This document shows positions 18,431-28,019 of a stretch of 64,000 bases of DNA, in pieces (the stretch's first letter is position 1; every line of letters starts with the position of its first letter). Made by a program: the position numbers and the translations under genes. Under the pieces are notes generated by a model. That model was not told the origin of the DNA, searched no databases, and was given only the letters and a program-made list of their open reading frames with translations. The stretch spans positions 1-64,000 of the forward strand of contig JAXLVK010000020.1 of NCBI GenBank assembly GCA_046329055.1, written 5' to 3'. This DNA is from JADKCL01 sp046329055. GTDB lineage: Bacteria; Bacteroidota; Bacteroidia; J057; JADKCL01.

Positions 18431-20266
18431 ATGAGCAAAGTCGATCATTCACTGTCTCTCACTCCTCCCTCCTACATGAATTCCACCGAACGGGTGGGTG
18501 CATTCATCGCAGGGCTGGGATTGGTCGCCCTCCTGGTGGGCTTCCTGAGCTCCTATCAGATCAGCGCCTGGCTGGTCATGGCATTTGGGGGTACATTTCT
18601 GGCCACAGCAGGGATTTTGGCCTCGATCAACCGGAAAAAATACAGCAGCCTGAGCAGCGTGTTGCTGGTGCTGGGCGGCATCTCCCTGGCCTTGCTGGGC
18701 TTCCGGCTGGGATTGGGCGGCTGGCCCATGTTCATCGCGATCTTCGTGGTGACCGCCGTGGGTGCGTCCATCTATTTCTGGGGCGCATTTGGCAAGGGGC
18801 CGGCTGGGATCAAGAACAATGGCATCTTCCATAGCTCGGCCACACGTCAAGCTGGTGCATTGAGTTGGATGCTGGCGATTGCCTTCACCGGATTCTACAT
18901 CATCCTGTACTGGTTCCCAGATCAACTCTATGGCCTCGTGGCGGCGGCCGACCCGCTGTACAAGGCGATCACGGGCCGCAGCTCGGTCAGCGGGGACGGT
19001 CATGTCACCTACCAATGGTTTGTCTATGGCTTGATTTATACCATTGCTGCGATTGTGATGGGCTTCCGGTTCATCCTGAAATACCGCCACAGCAAGTACC
19101 AAATCGTGCGGACGTTGTCCGTGGTCTTCTTCCAACTGGTGGTGGCATTTTCGCTGCCGACGGTGTTTGAAGGGCTGAATTACAAGCAGGAGGACGCATT
19201 TGCCCCGGTCGTGGAGAAGTATGTCCCGGTGTACAATACCTACGCCTCCGCCAAGGACAGCTATTTCATGCTGAAGGACAGCACGGAAAAGGTGAAGGGC
19301 GCTGGCGGCGATGTCTCGATGCTGGAGCCGCAACTGGGCCCGCTCAAGGCAAATTTTGAAAGCACCCAGGCCGCGACGATTGCCTACTATGAGCAAAACG
19401 TGGCCCCGCATCGGCCGCAGGTGAAGTACCATATCTTCTCCTACTTCTGGCCGCTGGGCTTCTACAACCTGGAGCCCTACAACGTGGAGTACTACGTTGG
19501 CGAAAAGACCTGGGACGGGGTGCAGGTGCCGGACGGCAGCGGTCGGTATCTGGCGACCAAGGCTGGCTTTGGCACCTTTGGCTGGGTGGCGATTGGGTTC
19601 AGCTTGTTCATGAGTGTGATCGGGGTGGTGTTGCTGACCTATTTCTTCGGTAAGCGCTGGTACTGCTCGTGGGTGTGCGGTTGCGGGGGCTTGGCGGAGA
19701 CGGCGGGCGACCCCTTCCGGCAGCAGAGCGACAAGTCGCTGAAGGCTTGGCGGATTGAGCGGTGGAGCATCTATTCGGTCCTGACGCTGGTGACGCTGGT
19801 GACAATCCTGCTGCTGGTGGATTGGAAGGCGCATTTCCTGGGTGAAGGCCTGAAAAATGGCATGAAGTCGGGCTATGGCTTCCTCATCGGGCAGATCTTC
19901 GCTGGCGTGGTGGGCACGGGCTTTTACCCGATCCTCGGGTCACGGGTTTGGTGCCGGTTTGGCTGCCCGCAGGCTGCGATCTTGGGCATTTTGCAGAAGT
20001 ACTTCAGCCGCTTCCGCATCACGACGAATGGCGGTCAGTGCATCTCTTGCGGGAATTGCAGCACGTACTGCGAAATGGGGATCGATGTGAAGTCGTACGC
20101 GCAGCGTGGTGAGAACATCGTGCGGGCGAGCTGTGTGGGTTGTGGCGTTTGCAGCAGCGTCTGCCCGAGGGGTGTGCTGAATCTGGAAAATGGGCCGACG
20201 GATACGCGGTACAATGGCTTGCAGCCGATCTCGATTTTGAATGGGGAGGTTAGGGTTGAGGGATAG
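18431..20266 (+). CDS. Membrane 4Fe-4S ferredoxin of the NapH/NosR/CcoG type
   Basis: 611 residues. Several membrane helices occupy residues 20-250, a periplasmic segment with a helical hairpin lies at about 260-390, and further helices carry the NapH/NosR-like cysteine pairs WYCSWVCGCGG and WCRFGCPQAA. The cytosolic C-terminus has two 4Fe-4S motifs: Cys537, 540, 543, 547 and Cys568, 571, 574, 578 (CxxCxxCxxxC). Such proteins pass electrons across or along the membrane. With the preceding FAD oxidoreductase this forms a compact NAD(P)H-to-quinone or NAD(P)H-to-periplasm module. No terminal reductase gene (nap, nos, nrf) is beside it, so the acceptor is unknown. Confidence 0.88.
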   Translation: MSKVDHSLSLTPPSYMNSTERVGAFIAGLGLVALLVGFLSSYQISAWLVMAFGGTFLATAGILASINRKKYSSLSSVLLVLGGISLALLGFRLGLGGWPMFIAIFVVTAVGASIYFWGAFGKGPAGIKNNGIFHSSATRQAGALSWMLAIAFTGFYIILYWFPDQLYGLVAAADPLYKAITGRSSVSGDGHVTYQWFVYGLIYTIAAIVMGFRFILKYRHSKYQIVRTLSVVFFQLVVAFSLPTVFEGLNYKQEDAFAPVVEKYVPVYNTYASAKDSYFMLKDSTEKVKGAGGDVSMLEPQLGPLKANFESTQAATIAYYEQNVAPHRPQVKYHIFSYFWPLGFYNLEPYNVEYYVGEKTWDGVQVPDGSGRYLATKAGFGTFGWVAIGFSLFMSVIGVVLLTYFFGKRWYCSWVCGCGGLAETAGDPFRQQSDKSLKAWRIERWSIYSVLTLVTLVTILLLVDWKAHFLGEGLKNGMKSGYGFLIGQIFAGVVGTGFYPILGSRVWCRFGCPQAAILGILQKYFSRFRITTNGGQCISCGNCSTYCEMGIDVKSYAQRGENIVRASCVGCGVCSSVCPRGVLNLENGPTDTRYNGLQPISILNGEVRVEG

Positions 20267-20721
20267 TTGATAGTTGACAGGGGATAGTGGTGACTGGATT
20301 TGATGAGGGATGAGGGATGAGAGATGAGGGATGAGAGTGGAGAGATGAGGGGCGACGGATAGGCAGCTTTGAGAATTGATGAAAGATGAAAGATGAAGGA
20401 TGAAGGACGAAGAGCGACGAATAGGTAGCTCTGAGAATGGATGAAGGACGAAAGTGGAAATCGATACTTCGATTGCACTCATTTTAGGCTCTGGAGGTTT
20501 GTGAAGATGGTTGAACTTGGACCATTCTGAGTAATGCTAGCCGTGAAGTTCTTGGTGAGCCTATCGGACTGATCGGAGTGTCGAGTGGAGTTCGACATTT
20601 GGGTTGTATTCCTTGGGAAACTCCCGCCTCTGGTGGACGGACGGGTCACTGATCGTTCTGGGCTCAGTGGCTTTGGGCGGGACGGATGTCGCTCCGGGTG
20701 CCTCTCGCCGTGATTTATTTT
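20267..20721. other. Intergenic, low-complexity GATGAGGGATGAGAG-type sequence
   Basis: From about 20290 to 20470 the sequence is a degenerate run of 7-8-base units (GATGAGG, GATGAGA, GATGAAG). It gives misleading minus-strand frames rich in Ser, Leu, His and Pro. The rest, up to the glycosyltransferase promoter, shows nothing recognisable. Confidence 0.6.
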
Positions 20722-20729
20722 TACATTTG
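20722..20729 (+). promoter_or_regulatory. -7 box TACATTTG next to a GTG start
   Basis: Exact match to the Bacteroidota -7 consensus TAnnTTTG, ending three bases before the GTG at 20733. A transcript from it would be leaderless. No -33 TTTG is seen at the usual distance. Confidence 0.45.
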
Positions 20730-20732
20730 GGG

Positions 20733-21428
20733 GTGCAAGAACGAATACTGGTGATCATTCCGGCCTTCAATGAGGCGGAGTCTATTGGGAAGGTGGTGCG
20801 GGACATTCCGGCGGATTTGGTGCGTGAGGTGGTGGTGGTGAACAACAATTCGACGGATGCGACGGAGGAGAATGCGCGGGCGGCTGGGGCTACTGTGCTT
20901 CGGGAAAATCAGAAGGGGTATGGGCATGCTTGCCTCTGTGGGATTGCCTACGCGGCGGCTAAGACGGGGGCTGATCGGCCTACGATCATTGTGTTCATCG
21001 ATGGGGATTATAGCGATCATCCGCAGCAGATGGGGGATGTGGTGCGGCCTATCACGGAAAAGGGCTATGAGTTGGTGATTGGGTCGCGGGCCTTGGGGGC
21101 GCGGGAGAAGGGGTCGATGACGCCTCAGCAGGTGTTTGGGAACTGGCTGGCGACTACGCTGATCCGGTGGTTTTATCGGGTGCGGTTCACGGACCTGGGG
21201 CCGTTTCGGGCGATCCGATTTGAGAAGCTGCTGGACTTGGGGATGAAGGATACGACCTACGGCTGGACGGTGGAGATGCAGCTGAAGGCTGCGAAGAAGA
21301 AGCTGCGGTGTATCGAGGTGCCTGTGGATTATCGACGGAGGATCGGGGTTTCGAAGATCTCGGGGACGGTGAAGGGGACGATCATGGCGGGGTATAAGAT
21401 CTTGTGGACGATCTTTCGGTATTTGTGA
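20733..21428 (+). CDS. GT2 glycosyltransferase, dolichyl/polyprenyl-phosphate sugar synthase-like
   Basis: 231 residues from GTG 20733. The frame is open further upstream (ATG 20604), but the family begins just before ILVIIPAFNEAESIGKVV, so the late start is chosen. The GT-A fold is clear: nucleotide-binding start IPAFNEAESI, VVVNNNSTDAT, and the metal-binding FIDGDYSDHP. It resembles DPM1-like enzymes that transfer a sugar from a nucleotide donor to polyprenyl phosphate. There is no C-terminal membrane domain. It heads a cluster of glycosyltransferases that may use its lipid-linked sugar. Confidence 0.87.
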   Translation: MQERILVIIPAFNEAESIGKVVRDIPADLVREVVVVNNNSTDATEENARAAGATVLRENQKGYGHACLCGIAYAAAKTGADRPTIIVFIDGDYSDHPQQMGDVVRPITEKGYELVIGSRALGAREKGSMTPQQVFGNWLATTLIRWFYRVRFTDLGPFRAIRFEKLLDLGMKDTTYGWTVEMQLKAAKKKLRCIEVPVDYRRRIGVSKISGTVKGTIMAGYKILWTIFRYL

Positions 21429-21504
21429 GGGGGTGCTCATTGCCATTGGATAGGCTCTGGCTCTTTTGGGGCCTTTCGACTACTTGGGTGGATGGCCATA
21501 TGGG

Positions 21505-21565
21505 TTTCGCTGGCCAGAGGCCAGCGGTTCGATTTCGGCGTGCGGCCGGAGGCCGCCGCTTCTTC
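21505..21565 (+). repeat. Dispersed GC-rich palindromic repeat, copy D
   Basis: TTTCGCTGGCCAGAGGCCAG forms a perfect hairpin (CTGGCC-AGA-GGCCAG). It is followed by CGGTTCG, TCGGCGTGCGGC and a second hairpin GCGGCC-GGA-GGCCGC. Confidence 0.8.
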
Positions 21566-21655
21566 CTCATTTCTGCCGCCGCCTCTTCAACTGACCGCCG
21601 CATATTCTTATTTGTGCCGACGCATATTCTCCATTGGATGGATGGGGCTCATGGT

Positions 21656-21716
21656 TTTCGCTGGCCAGAGGCCAAGGCGGTTCGGTCGGCGTGCGGCAGG
21701 ATGCCGCCGCCTCTTC
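21656..21716 (+). repeat. Dispersed GC-rich palindromic repeat, copy E
   Basis: TTTTCGCTGGCCAGAGGCCA, then AGGCGGTTCGGTCGGCGTG and GCGGCAGGATGCCGCCGCC. It has the same two-hairpin layout as copy D, 151 bases away. Confidence 0.8.
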
Positions 21717-21803
21717 TCAGATTTGCCGCCGCGTCGATGGTGGGTTTTTGGCATTGGGTTTTTTAGATATTTGTAGCGGAAGAAAACGGCTGAATCGGTC
21801 AGA

Positions 21804-23298
21804 ATGGGTATTGCCTTATTGGTTGTTTATTTTGCGGCGCTGACATTTATCTTGATGTACAGCGTGGTACAGGTGCATCTGGCCATCTTGTATTCCCGTT
21901 TTCAGAATCGTGCGAAGAAGGCGCATGAGGCGCTGCCGCCCCATGATCCGAACTTGCCCTGGCCGATGGTCACGGTTCAGTTGCCGATTTACAACGAATT
22001 GTACGTGGTGGATCGCTTGATCGACTGTGTGGCTGAATTTGACTACCCCAAGGACCGCCTTCAGATCCAGGTGCTGGACGACTCGACGGATGAGACGCAG
22101 GAATTTGCTGCCAAGAAGGTGGCGGAATGGAAGGCTAAGGGGCTGAACATCGAACATGTACACCGCACGAACCGCCAAGGCTTCAAAGCTGGTGCGTTGG
22201 CGGAGGGGTTGCTGACGGCGACCGGTGAGTTCGTGGCGATCTTCGATGCGGATTTCTTGCCGCATGCGGATTTCTTGAAGAAGACGATCCCGCATTTTCA
22301 GGACGAAAAGATCGGGGTGGTGCAGACGCGCTGGGAACACCTGAACCGGGATTACTCGATCCTGACGCGGTTGCAGGCATTTGCCCTGGATGCGCATTTC
22401 TCGGTGGAGCAACAGGGCCGGAACTCGGCGGGGTACTTCATCAATTTCAATGGGACTGCCGGGGTGTGGCGCCGGGCTGCGATCGATGATGCGGGCGGCT
22501 GGCAAAGCGATACCCTGACGGAGGACTGGACTCGAGCTGTTACCGGGCGGCACAGCTGAAGGGCTGGAGGTTCGCTCCCTCGAAAACCTGGACTCCCCTG
22601 CCGAGCTGCCCGCCGCGATGGGGGCCGTGAAAAGCCAACAATACCGCTGGACCAAGGGTGCGGCTGAGACTGCCCGGAAAAATCTGGGGAAGGTGCTGCG
22701 CGCTAGATCTCTTTGGGCACCGTTGCATGCGACCTTTCACTTGCTGAACTCGATGCTCTTTGTGTGCATTGTATTGAATGCTGTGCTGAGTGTGCCGCTG
22801 GTGTTCTTGAATGAGCACAACCCAGTCATCCGGGAGGATGAAGTACGCGAGCGTGTTTTCGGGTTCGATGTTGGCCTTGGTGCTGTTTTTCTGGGTGCGT
22901 CGCGGCGCAACCGCGAAGGGGGCCGAGGCGTGACGGGGTTCCTGCGTTCCTGGGGACATTTCCGGTGTTCCTGTGCGTGACCATGGGCCTGAGCCTGCAC
23001 AATGCGATCGCGACGGTGGAAGGGTATATCGGTCGGAAGACGCCGTTTGTGCGGACGCCGAAGTTTGCGATTACGGGTGGAAAAGAAGACTGGACGACCC
23101 GTGCCCGGTACCTGAGCCGCCGCATTTCACCCGTGACGCTGATGGAGGGCCTGCTCCTGCTGTACTTCATGGGCGGGCTCGCGATGGAAATCTGGTACAA
23201 AAGCTTTTTGGGATGTTTCCCTTTCACCTGATGCTGATCTTCGGGTATCTGCGGTGTTTTTCTTCTCGGTGCGGCATACCCTGCTGGCCGGGTGCTGA
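21804..23298 (+). pseudogene. Cellulose-synthase-like GT2 glycosyltransferase (several frameshifts)
   Basis: The first 250 codons are intact: an N-terminal membrane helix, then a GT2 domain with VTVQLPIYNE, LDDSTDET, the metal-binding FDADF and TED. Frame breaks begin at about 22,530. The next piece carries SQQYRWTKGAAE, the QxxRW motif of processive beta-glycosyltransferases, and later pieces carry the C-terminal helices (LWAPLHATFHLLNSM; LMEGLLLLYFMGGLAM). At least four indels separate 22,530 and 23,270. Repaired, it would be about 490 residues with the full D, D, D, QxxRW set, as in glucan or cellulose-type synthases. The conserved fragments suggest sequencing error, not decay. Confidence 0.82.
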
Positions 23299-23302
23299 TC
23301 CC

Positions 23303-24660
23303 ATGGAGCGCACCTCCTCCTCATTTTCCCATTTGATCGGGTTGTCTGTTCGCGGGCCACGGTCTCGGTGTTCATGTTCACCGGGCGGGCGGAGCTGGGG
23401 TTGAGTCCGATGCTGGAGGGATTTGGGTGGTTCATTGACTTTACTGTGTGGCATTTCTGGCTTATGCCCTGCTGCTGCGGGAGCCGGATACCGACCGGGC
23501 CTTCCGGATGGGGATCACGCTGGCGATCCTGGCGCGATAGGGATGGTGGTGGTCAATGTGAGCGACGATGTCTATCGCTATGGTCTGGGACGGCGGCTGT
23601 GGCTGGCTGGGGCAAATCCGATGGACATGCTGCCGACGGAGTGGCTGCAACACCTGAGTCCGGCGGAACGGGCGGAGGGCTGGCAGGTGCTGTTTGAGCG
23701 GCTGAATTCGCAGGAATACTATACGGTGTATCCTCCGGTGTTGCAGGGAGTGTTCGCATTTGCGGCGTGGGTGTCGCGGGGGGATGTGTTCGGGGCGGTG
23801 CTGGCGCTGAAAGGGGTGATCCTGGTGAGCGAGGTGGGGAGCATCTGGCTGCTGACCAAGATCGCGAAGCGGCTGAACATGGGGCGGAAGGCGGTGCTGG
23901 TGTATGCGCTGAATCCGCTGGTGATCATTGAGCTCACGGGGAATTGCCATTTTGAGGCGCTGATGGTGTTCCTGTTTTTGGGGGCATTTTGGCTGCTGAT
24001 GAAATGGGGTCCGGTGCCTGCTGCGCCTGTGCTGGCCTTGGCGATCGGGACGAAACTGCTGCCTGTGCTGGTGTTTCCGTTCCTGGTGCGGCGGCTGGGC
24101 TGGGGGCGGACGCTGCTGTTTGGCTTGCTGACGGCTGCTTGCTGTGTGGGGGTGTTTTGCACTTTTTCATGGGGTGGACTGGGGAAGTGGAGCGTGGAGA
24201 GTGGGAGAGTGGAGCGTTGGGCGGGGTGGTGAGGCTTCGGTTTTTGGGTTGCGATTCGATCATTTCCGGGAGAGCCTGCGGCTGTATTTCCAGCATTTCG
24301 AGTTCAATGGGGGGCTGTACTATGCCCCGCGTCCGGTGATGGGGTACTGGGCGAACCGGGTCTTGCCTTGGCTGCTGCTCGGGTTGATCGGTGAGTGCGT
24401 GGCGGGAGCGGAACCGGGTCTGGTCGGGATTGCCGGCGGCTTTCATGCTGGCGCTGGACGCTGCATCAATTGCATTCGCCGGTGCTGCACCCCCTGGTAT
24501 ATCGCGCCGATTGTGGCATTTGCGGCACTGGAGCCCCTACCGGTATGCTGTGCTGTGGACGGCGCTGCTTCCCTGGACCTATATCGCCTACTATATCCCG
24601 GGGATTCATGAGCCGTGGTGGGTGCTGACGGGGGAATACCTGCTGCTGGCGGGGTTCATG
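23303..24660 (+). pseudogene. Multi-spanning mannosyltransferase-like (GT-C) protein, frameshifted
   Basis: A probable ATG at 23303 follows the previous stop by four bases. The best piece (about 23,540-24,190) reads VNVSDDVYRYGLGRRLWLAG, then EYYTVYPPVLQG and several helices. An acidic DD followed by YRY in the first loop is typical of GT-C alpha-mannosyltransferase-like proteins in Bacteroidota. Later pieces LRLYFQHFEFNGGLYYA and VMGYWANRVLPW, and the last helices near WTYIAYYIPGIHEPWW, lie in other frames. At least four breaks are needed. It probably transfers a sugar from a polyprenyl-phosphate donor such as the product of the gene at 20733. Confidence 0.7.
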
Positions 24661-25278
24661 GCCTACGAATGGGTGTTCCGGCGGGAGAAGCTGACGCTGA
24701 CGGGCTGGATCCTGCGGCATGGCTGGCTGCGGCGGCAGGCGCAAAGGAGCATTCCGCCCCGGTTGAAGATCAAGCTGGGAAGGATTTCGAAGCATCTGCG
24801 GGCAGGAGAATCGGTGCTGGACCTGGGGAGCGGGCATGGGGGGCTGTGCCTGGCGCTGCGGGAGCAGGGATTTGATGTGCATCCTGTGGATGTGGTGGAC
24901 CATAGCTTTTTCCCGGAGGTGAAGCCGACGATTTATGATGGGAAGGTGTTGCCGTTTGGGGATGGGGCATTTGATACGACGCTGCTGGTCACGGTGCTGC
25001 ACCATACGCCGGACCCGGATGCGGTGCTGCGTGAGGCGGCGCGGGTGACGCGGGGGCGGATCATTGTGATGGAGGACATTTATTCTAATCTGGTGCAGAA
25101 GCACTTGACTTACTTCACCGATTCGCTGGTGAATCTGGAGTTTGAGGGGCATCCGCATACGAACCGGAGCGATGCGGAGTGGCTGCGGACGTTTGAGGGG
25201 ATGGGGAAGCGTGTGGTGTATCGGGAGGATTTTCGGACGCTTGTTTTCTTTCGGCAGGTCATCTACGTTATTGAATGA
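24391..25278 (+). CDS. Class I SAM methyltransferase, continuous with a membrane segment
   Basis: The open frame has 295 codons. About the first 90 are the last membrane helices of the upstream mannosyltransferase. From RRQAQRSIPPRLKIKLG (about residue 112) onward it is a soluble methyltransferase with motif I VLDLGSGHGGLC, motif II-like VHPVDVVDHSFFPE, LLVTVLHHTPDPDAVLREA and a C-terminal HTNRSDAEWLRTF block. Methyltransferases of this kind follow such glycosyltransferases in related genomes and may modify the glycan or its lipid. Because the neighbourhood is full of indels, it is unclear whether this is a true fusion or two genes whose stop has been lost. Confidence 0.75.
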   Translation: MSAWRERNRVWSGLPAAFMLALDAASIAFAGAAPPGISRRLWHLRHWSPYRYAVLWTALLPWTYIAYYIPGIHEPWWVLTGEYLLLAGFMAYEWVFRREKLTLTGWILRHGWLRRQAQRSIPPRLKIKLGRISKHLRAGESVLDLGSGHGGLCLALREQGFDVHPVDVVDHSFFPEVKPTIYDGKVLPFGDGAFDTTLLVTVLHHTPDPDAVLREAARVTRGRIIVMEDIYSNLVQKHLTYFTDSLVNLEFEGHPHTNRSDAEWLRTFEGMGKRVVYREDFRTLVFFRQVIYVIE

Positions 25279-25331
25279 GGCGGCGGCGTCTCGCCGCATG
25301 CCGATCGAACGGCTGGCCTCTGGCCAGCGAA
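25277..25331 (-). repeat. Dispersed GC-rich palindromic repeat, copy F (inverted)
   Basis: On the minus strand it reads TTCGCTGGCCAGAGGCCAG, CCGTTCGATCGGCATGCGGC, GAGACGCCGCCGCCTC, matching copies D and E closely. It begins at the stop codon of the methyltransferase gene. Confidence 0.8.
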
Positions 25332-25401
25332 AACGGTCGTGGAGATGTCTGAATCAGAATTTTAGAATTTCTGGAATTACTGAACTGGTTTGTTCCTGGT
25401 A

Positions 25402-25446
25402 GCGAGGGGCTACACCCCTCGCTTTGGGATTGCGCCCCTTCGGGGC
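25402..25446. repeat. Pair of small hairpins
   Basis: GCGAGGGG (25402-25409) pairs with CCCCTCGC (25415-25422). Then GCCCC-TTC-GGGGC forms a second hairpin (25434-25446), followed by TTTATC. It could act as a terminator for the glycan cluster or be another dispersed repeat. Confidence 0.5.
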
Positions 25447-25522
25447 TTTATCGGGGCTTCGACTGGGTAGCTGACGGGAGGCGGAGGGCGGTTGTGAGAG
25501 ACGCAAGGGATCGCGCGTATGA

Positions 25523-25876
25523 GTGGCGGTTTTCGGGGGATTTTGTCTATTCAATTTCGAACTATTTCTGACGCAACCTTCGATTGAACGGACGCGGGAG
25601 GTGGCTCGGTTCTTCGGAGCGACGTCTGTGATTGGTGGCTGGATATGGCGCAATGTGCCCGCTAAATCGGAGCGGATTGAGAATGGTGGGCAAAGGGAAA
25701 AAGCAGTGATTCGACTGCTTTCATTGGAGGGCCTTGTGTTGGATGAAGTCGTCTTGCCACTTGGATTTCAGGAAATCACTTTCGATGTGACTGGGTTTTC
25801 AGCAGGCATGTACTTGTGGGAGTACAGGAATGAAGTAGGCAATCGTAATTGGGGCCGGTGTGAAGTTGCGAAGTAA
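25523..25876 (+). pseudogene. Orphan T9SS C-terminal sorting-domain fragment
   Basis: 117 codons, of which the last 80 or so look like a type A sorting domain: IRLLSLEGLVLDEVVLP, then ITFDVTGFSAGMYLWEY and a final basic C-E-V-A-K. Normally this domain ends a much larger secreted protein and directs it through the T9SS. Here no signal peptide or passenger precedes it; the upstream 40 codons (SIERTREVARFFGATSVIGG) are not recognisable. It is therefore a remnant, or the end of a protein whose front is missing from this assembly. Confidence 0.55.
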
Positions 25877-25938
25877 AGGATGTCCATCCGCGTCGCCCGG
25901 TTCATTTGCCTCTCTCAGATGTCACAGCATTTCCCCCT

Positions 25939-25946
25939 ATCTTTAT
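25939..25946 (+). promoter_or_regulatory. -7-like box TATCTTTA before a secreted-protein gene
   Basis: One mismatch to TAnnTTTG, ending three bases before the ATG at 25950. The same TATCTTTA precedes the gene ending at 29483. Confidence 0.4.
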
Positions 25947-25949
25947 TCC

Positions 25950-27852
25950 ATGAGAAAACGTCTATCTTCCCTCTTGCCCTTGTTGTTTGCTTGGTTTTCG
26001 GTCTATTCCCAGTCGGGGAATGCCCTGAATTTCGATGGGACGAATGACCAGGTGGTGTGCGGGCTACCTTCTGTGTTCAACAATATCCCGGGGAACAACT
26101 TCACGATCGAGGCTTGGGTGTATCCGACGGGGGCGGTCTTCAGCAGGATCGTCTTTGCGCAGCTGAACACGACAAACTTTGCGACGCTGTCCACTGGCGG
26201 GACCAATACGATCTACTTCTATGTGGTGGCGAGTGGCACGACCTACAGCCTGGTGACCACGGCGACGATCCCGCAGAACCAATGGACGCACGTGGCGGTG
26301 ACCTGGAATGCGACGACGCATGCCTTGCAGTGCTACTTCAATGGGGTGCTGCAGACGACGGCAGGGGGCGGATCGTCCTCGACGGGGACGAGCGGGATCA
26401 TGACGCTGGGGTCGCGTCCGGGCGGGGCGCAGTACTTCCCGGGGACGATGGATGAGGTGCGGATATGGAGCACGATCCGGTCGCAGTGTCAGATCGTGGG
26501 AAATATGAACCGGCACTTCCTGTCGCCGCAAACGAACCTGGTGGCCTATTATGACTTCAACCACGGCATTGCGGGCGCCAACAATGGGGGCGTGAGCATC
26601 CTCACAGACTTCAGCGGTGGAGGCTACCATGGGACATTGACGAATTTCGCGCTGACGGGGCTGACATCGAACTGGATTGCCTCGACGGCGAATGTGACGC
26701 AATCGGGGAATGCCTTCAATGGGTATGCGACGACGGTGAATGCGAATGTGTGCAGCGGGGCGAACTATACCTTTCCGGACGGGAGCACGCAGTCCAATAT
26801 CACGGCGGCGGTGACGCAGACGAGCACACTCACGGCTCTGGGTGGCTGCGACAGTGTGGTCACGACGAACCTCGCTGTCATTCCGAGTTATGGCTATATC
26901 GATACGGTAGCGGTGTGCAGCGGGGGCAGTGTGACATTCCACGATGGCACGACGCTGAACGGGGTGGTCTCGGACACCTCGCATACGAGCATGCTGCAAT
27001 CGGTGCTGGGCTGCGACAGTGTGTATGATACCTACGTCCACGTGTTGCCGAACTACAATGCGGCGGATACTGTGGCGGTGTGCCCGGGCGGGAGCGTGAC
27101 CTATCACGATGGCTCGACGGACTCGCTGATCATGGCGCCGACCTCGCATACGAGTACGCTGGCGACGGTGAATGGCTGCGACAGTGTGATCGTGACAGTG
27201 GTGAACCTGCTGCCGACCTATAATCAAAATGAGACGGATACGGTGTGCAGCGGCGGGGACTATACATTTCCGGATGGAAGCGTAGAGACGGGGATCACTG
27301 CTACGGTGGTGCATACGAGCGCCTTGCAGACGCTGATGGGCTGCGACAGTGTGATCGTGACGACGGTGCATCCTTTTGTGGTGGACACGTCGGTGGTGGC
27401 GAACCTGCCGACACTGACGGCGCAGGCTGTGGGTGCGACCTTTCAATGGATCGAATTGCATCACGGGGCTGCCCATTTTTGGGGCTACGAATGCTACATA
27501 CACTGTTGCGCCCTTCCTGCCGCAGTCTTATGCTGTCATCGTCACTCAAATGGGTGCACGGACACCTCTGACTGTCGAATGATCATTTTGGAATCGGTGG
27601 GCACAAAGCTGCCTGCGTGACCACGCCTTGTACCCGAATCTGAGCGACGGGCGGTTCACGGTGGAATTGCGCGGCATGGGGCTGGAGCCGACTGAATTCG
27701 CAAGTTTGAACGCTCGGGCAGGAGGTGTACTGGGCGGTGGTGAATGGGGCTGGAAAGCAAACATCAACTGCGGCCGCTGGCGGCTGGGGTTTATACTCCT
27801 GAGGCTGCGGGAAGGTGAGCGGCGTAGCACGGTGAAACTGGTGGTGGAGTAG
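25950..27852 (+). CDS. Secreted LamG-domain protein with T9SS sorting domain (frameshifted at 3' end)
   Basis: Signal peptide MRKRLSSLLPLLFAWFSVYS. Residues about 23-215 form a LamG/concanavalin-like beta-sandwich (FTIEAWVYPTG, WTHVAVTWN, MDEVRIWSTIRS). Then four repeats of about 65 residues follow, each with VCSGG...Y/VTFPDGS, TSxL and GCDSV. After about 27,450 the frame is broken: a fragment with NGCTDTSDCRM is followed, in another frame, by YPNLSDGRFTVELRG and, to 27852, a sorting domain ending LRLREGERRSTVKLVVE. Two or three indels reconnect these. The product would be a cell-surface or secreted adhesin-like protein of about 630 residues; its ligand is unknown. Confidence 0.82.
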
Positions 27853-28019
27853 GGATGCACATGCGAGCGCTGAGCGCCGCAGCGGGTGCATTAAATCGGG
27901 GCCGCCTCCTTATCTTACTGAACATTGATGGCTCATTTCTAATCGACTCCATTGGCACAGATGCACGAATTCCTGACCGAAGCCTGAAGCCCAAGCGTTC
28001 ATTGTGGGTGCGCACTTGA

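Larger units (their letters stand above)
21429..21803. other. Intergenic between two glycosyltransferases, holds two repeats
   Basis: 375 bases containing dispersed repeat copies D (21505-21565) and E (21656-21716) in the same orientation, with TCTGCCGCCGCCTCTTC-like fragments between them. No gene or terminator recognised. Confidence 0.55.

Noticed and set aside
20290..20480. Short-unit repeats considered as a CRISPR array
   Set aside because: The units are 7-8 bases with no spacers; this is low-complexity sequence. No CRISPR or cas gene was seen anywhere.
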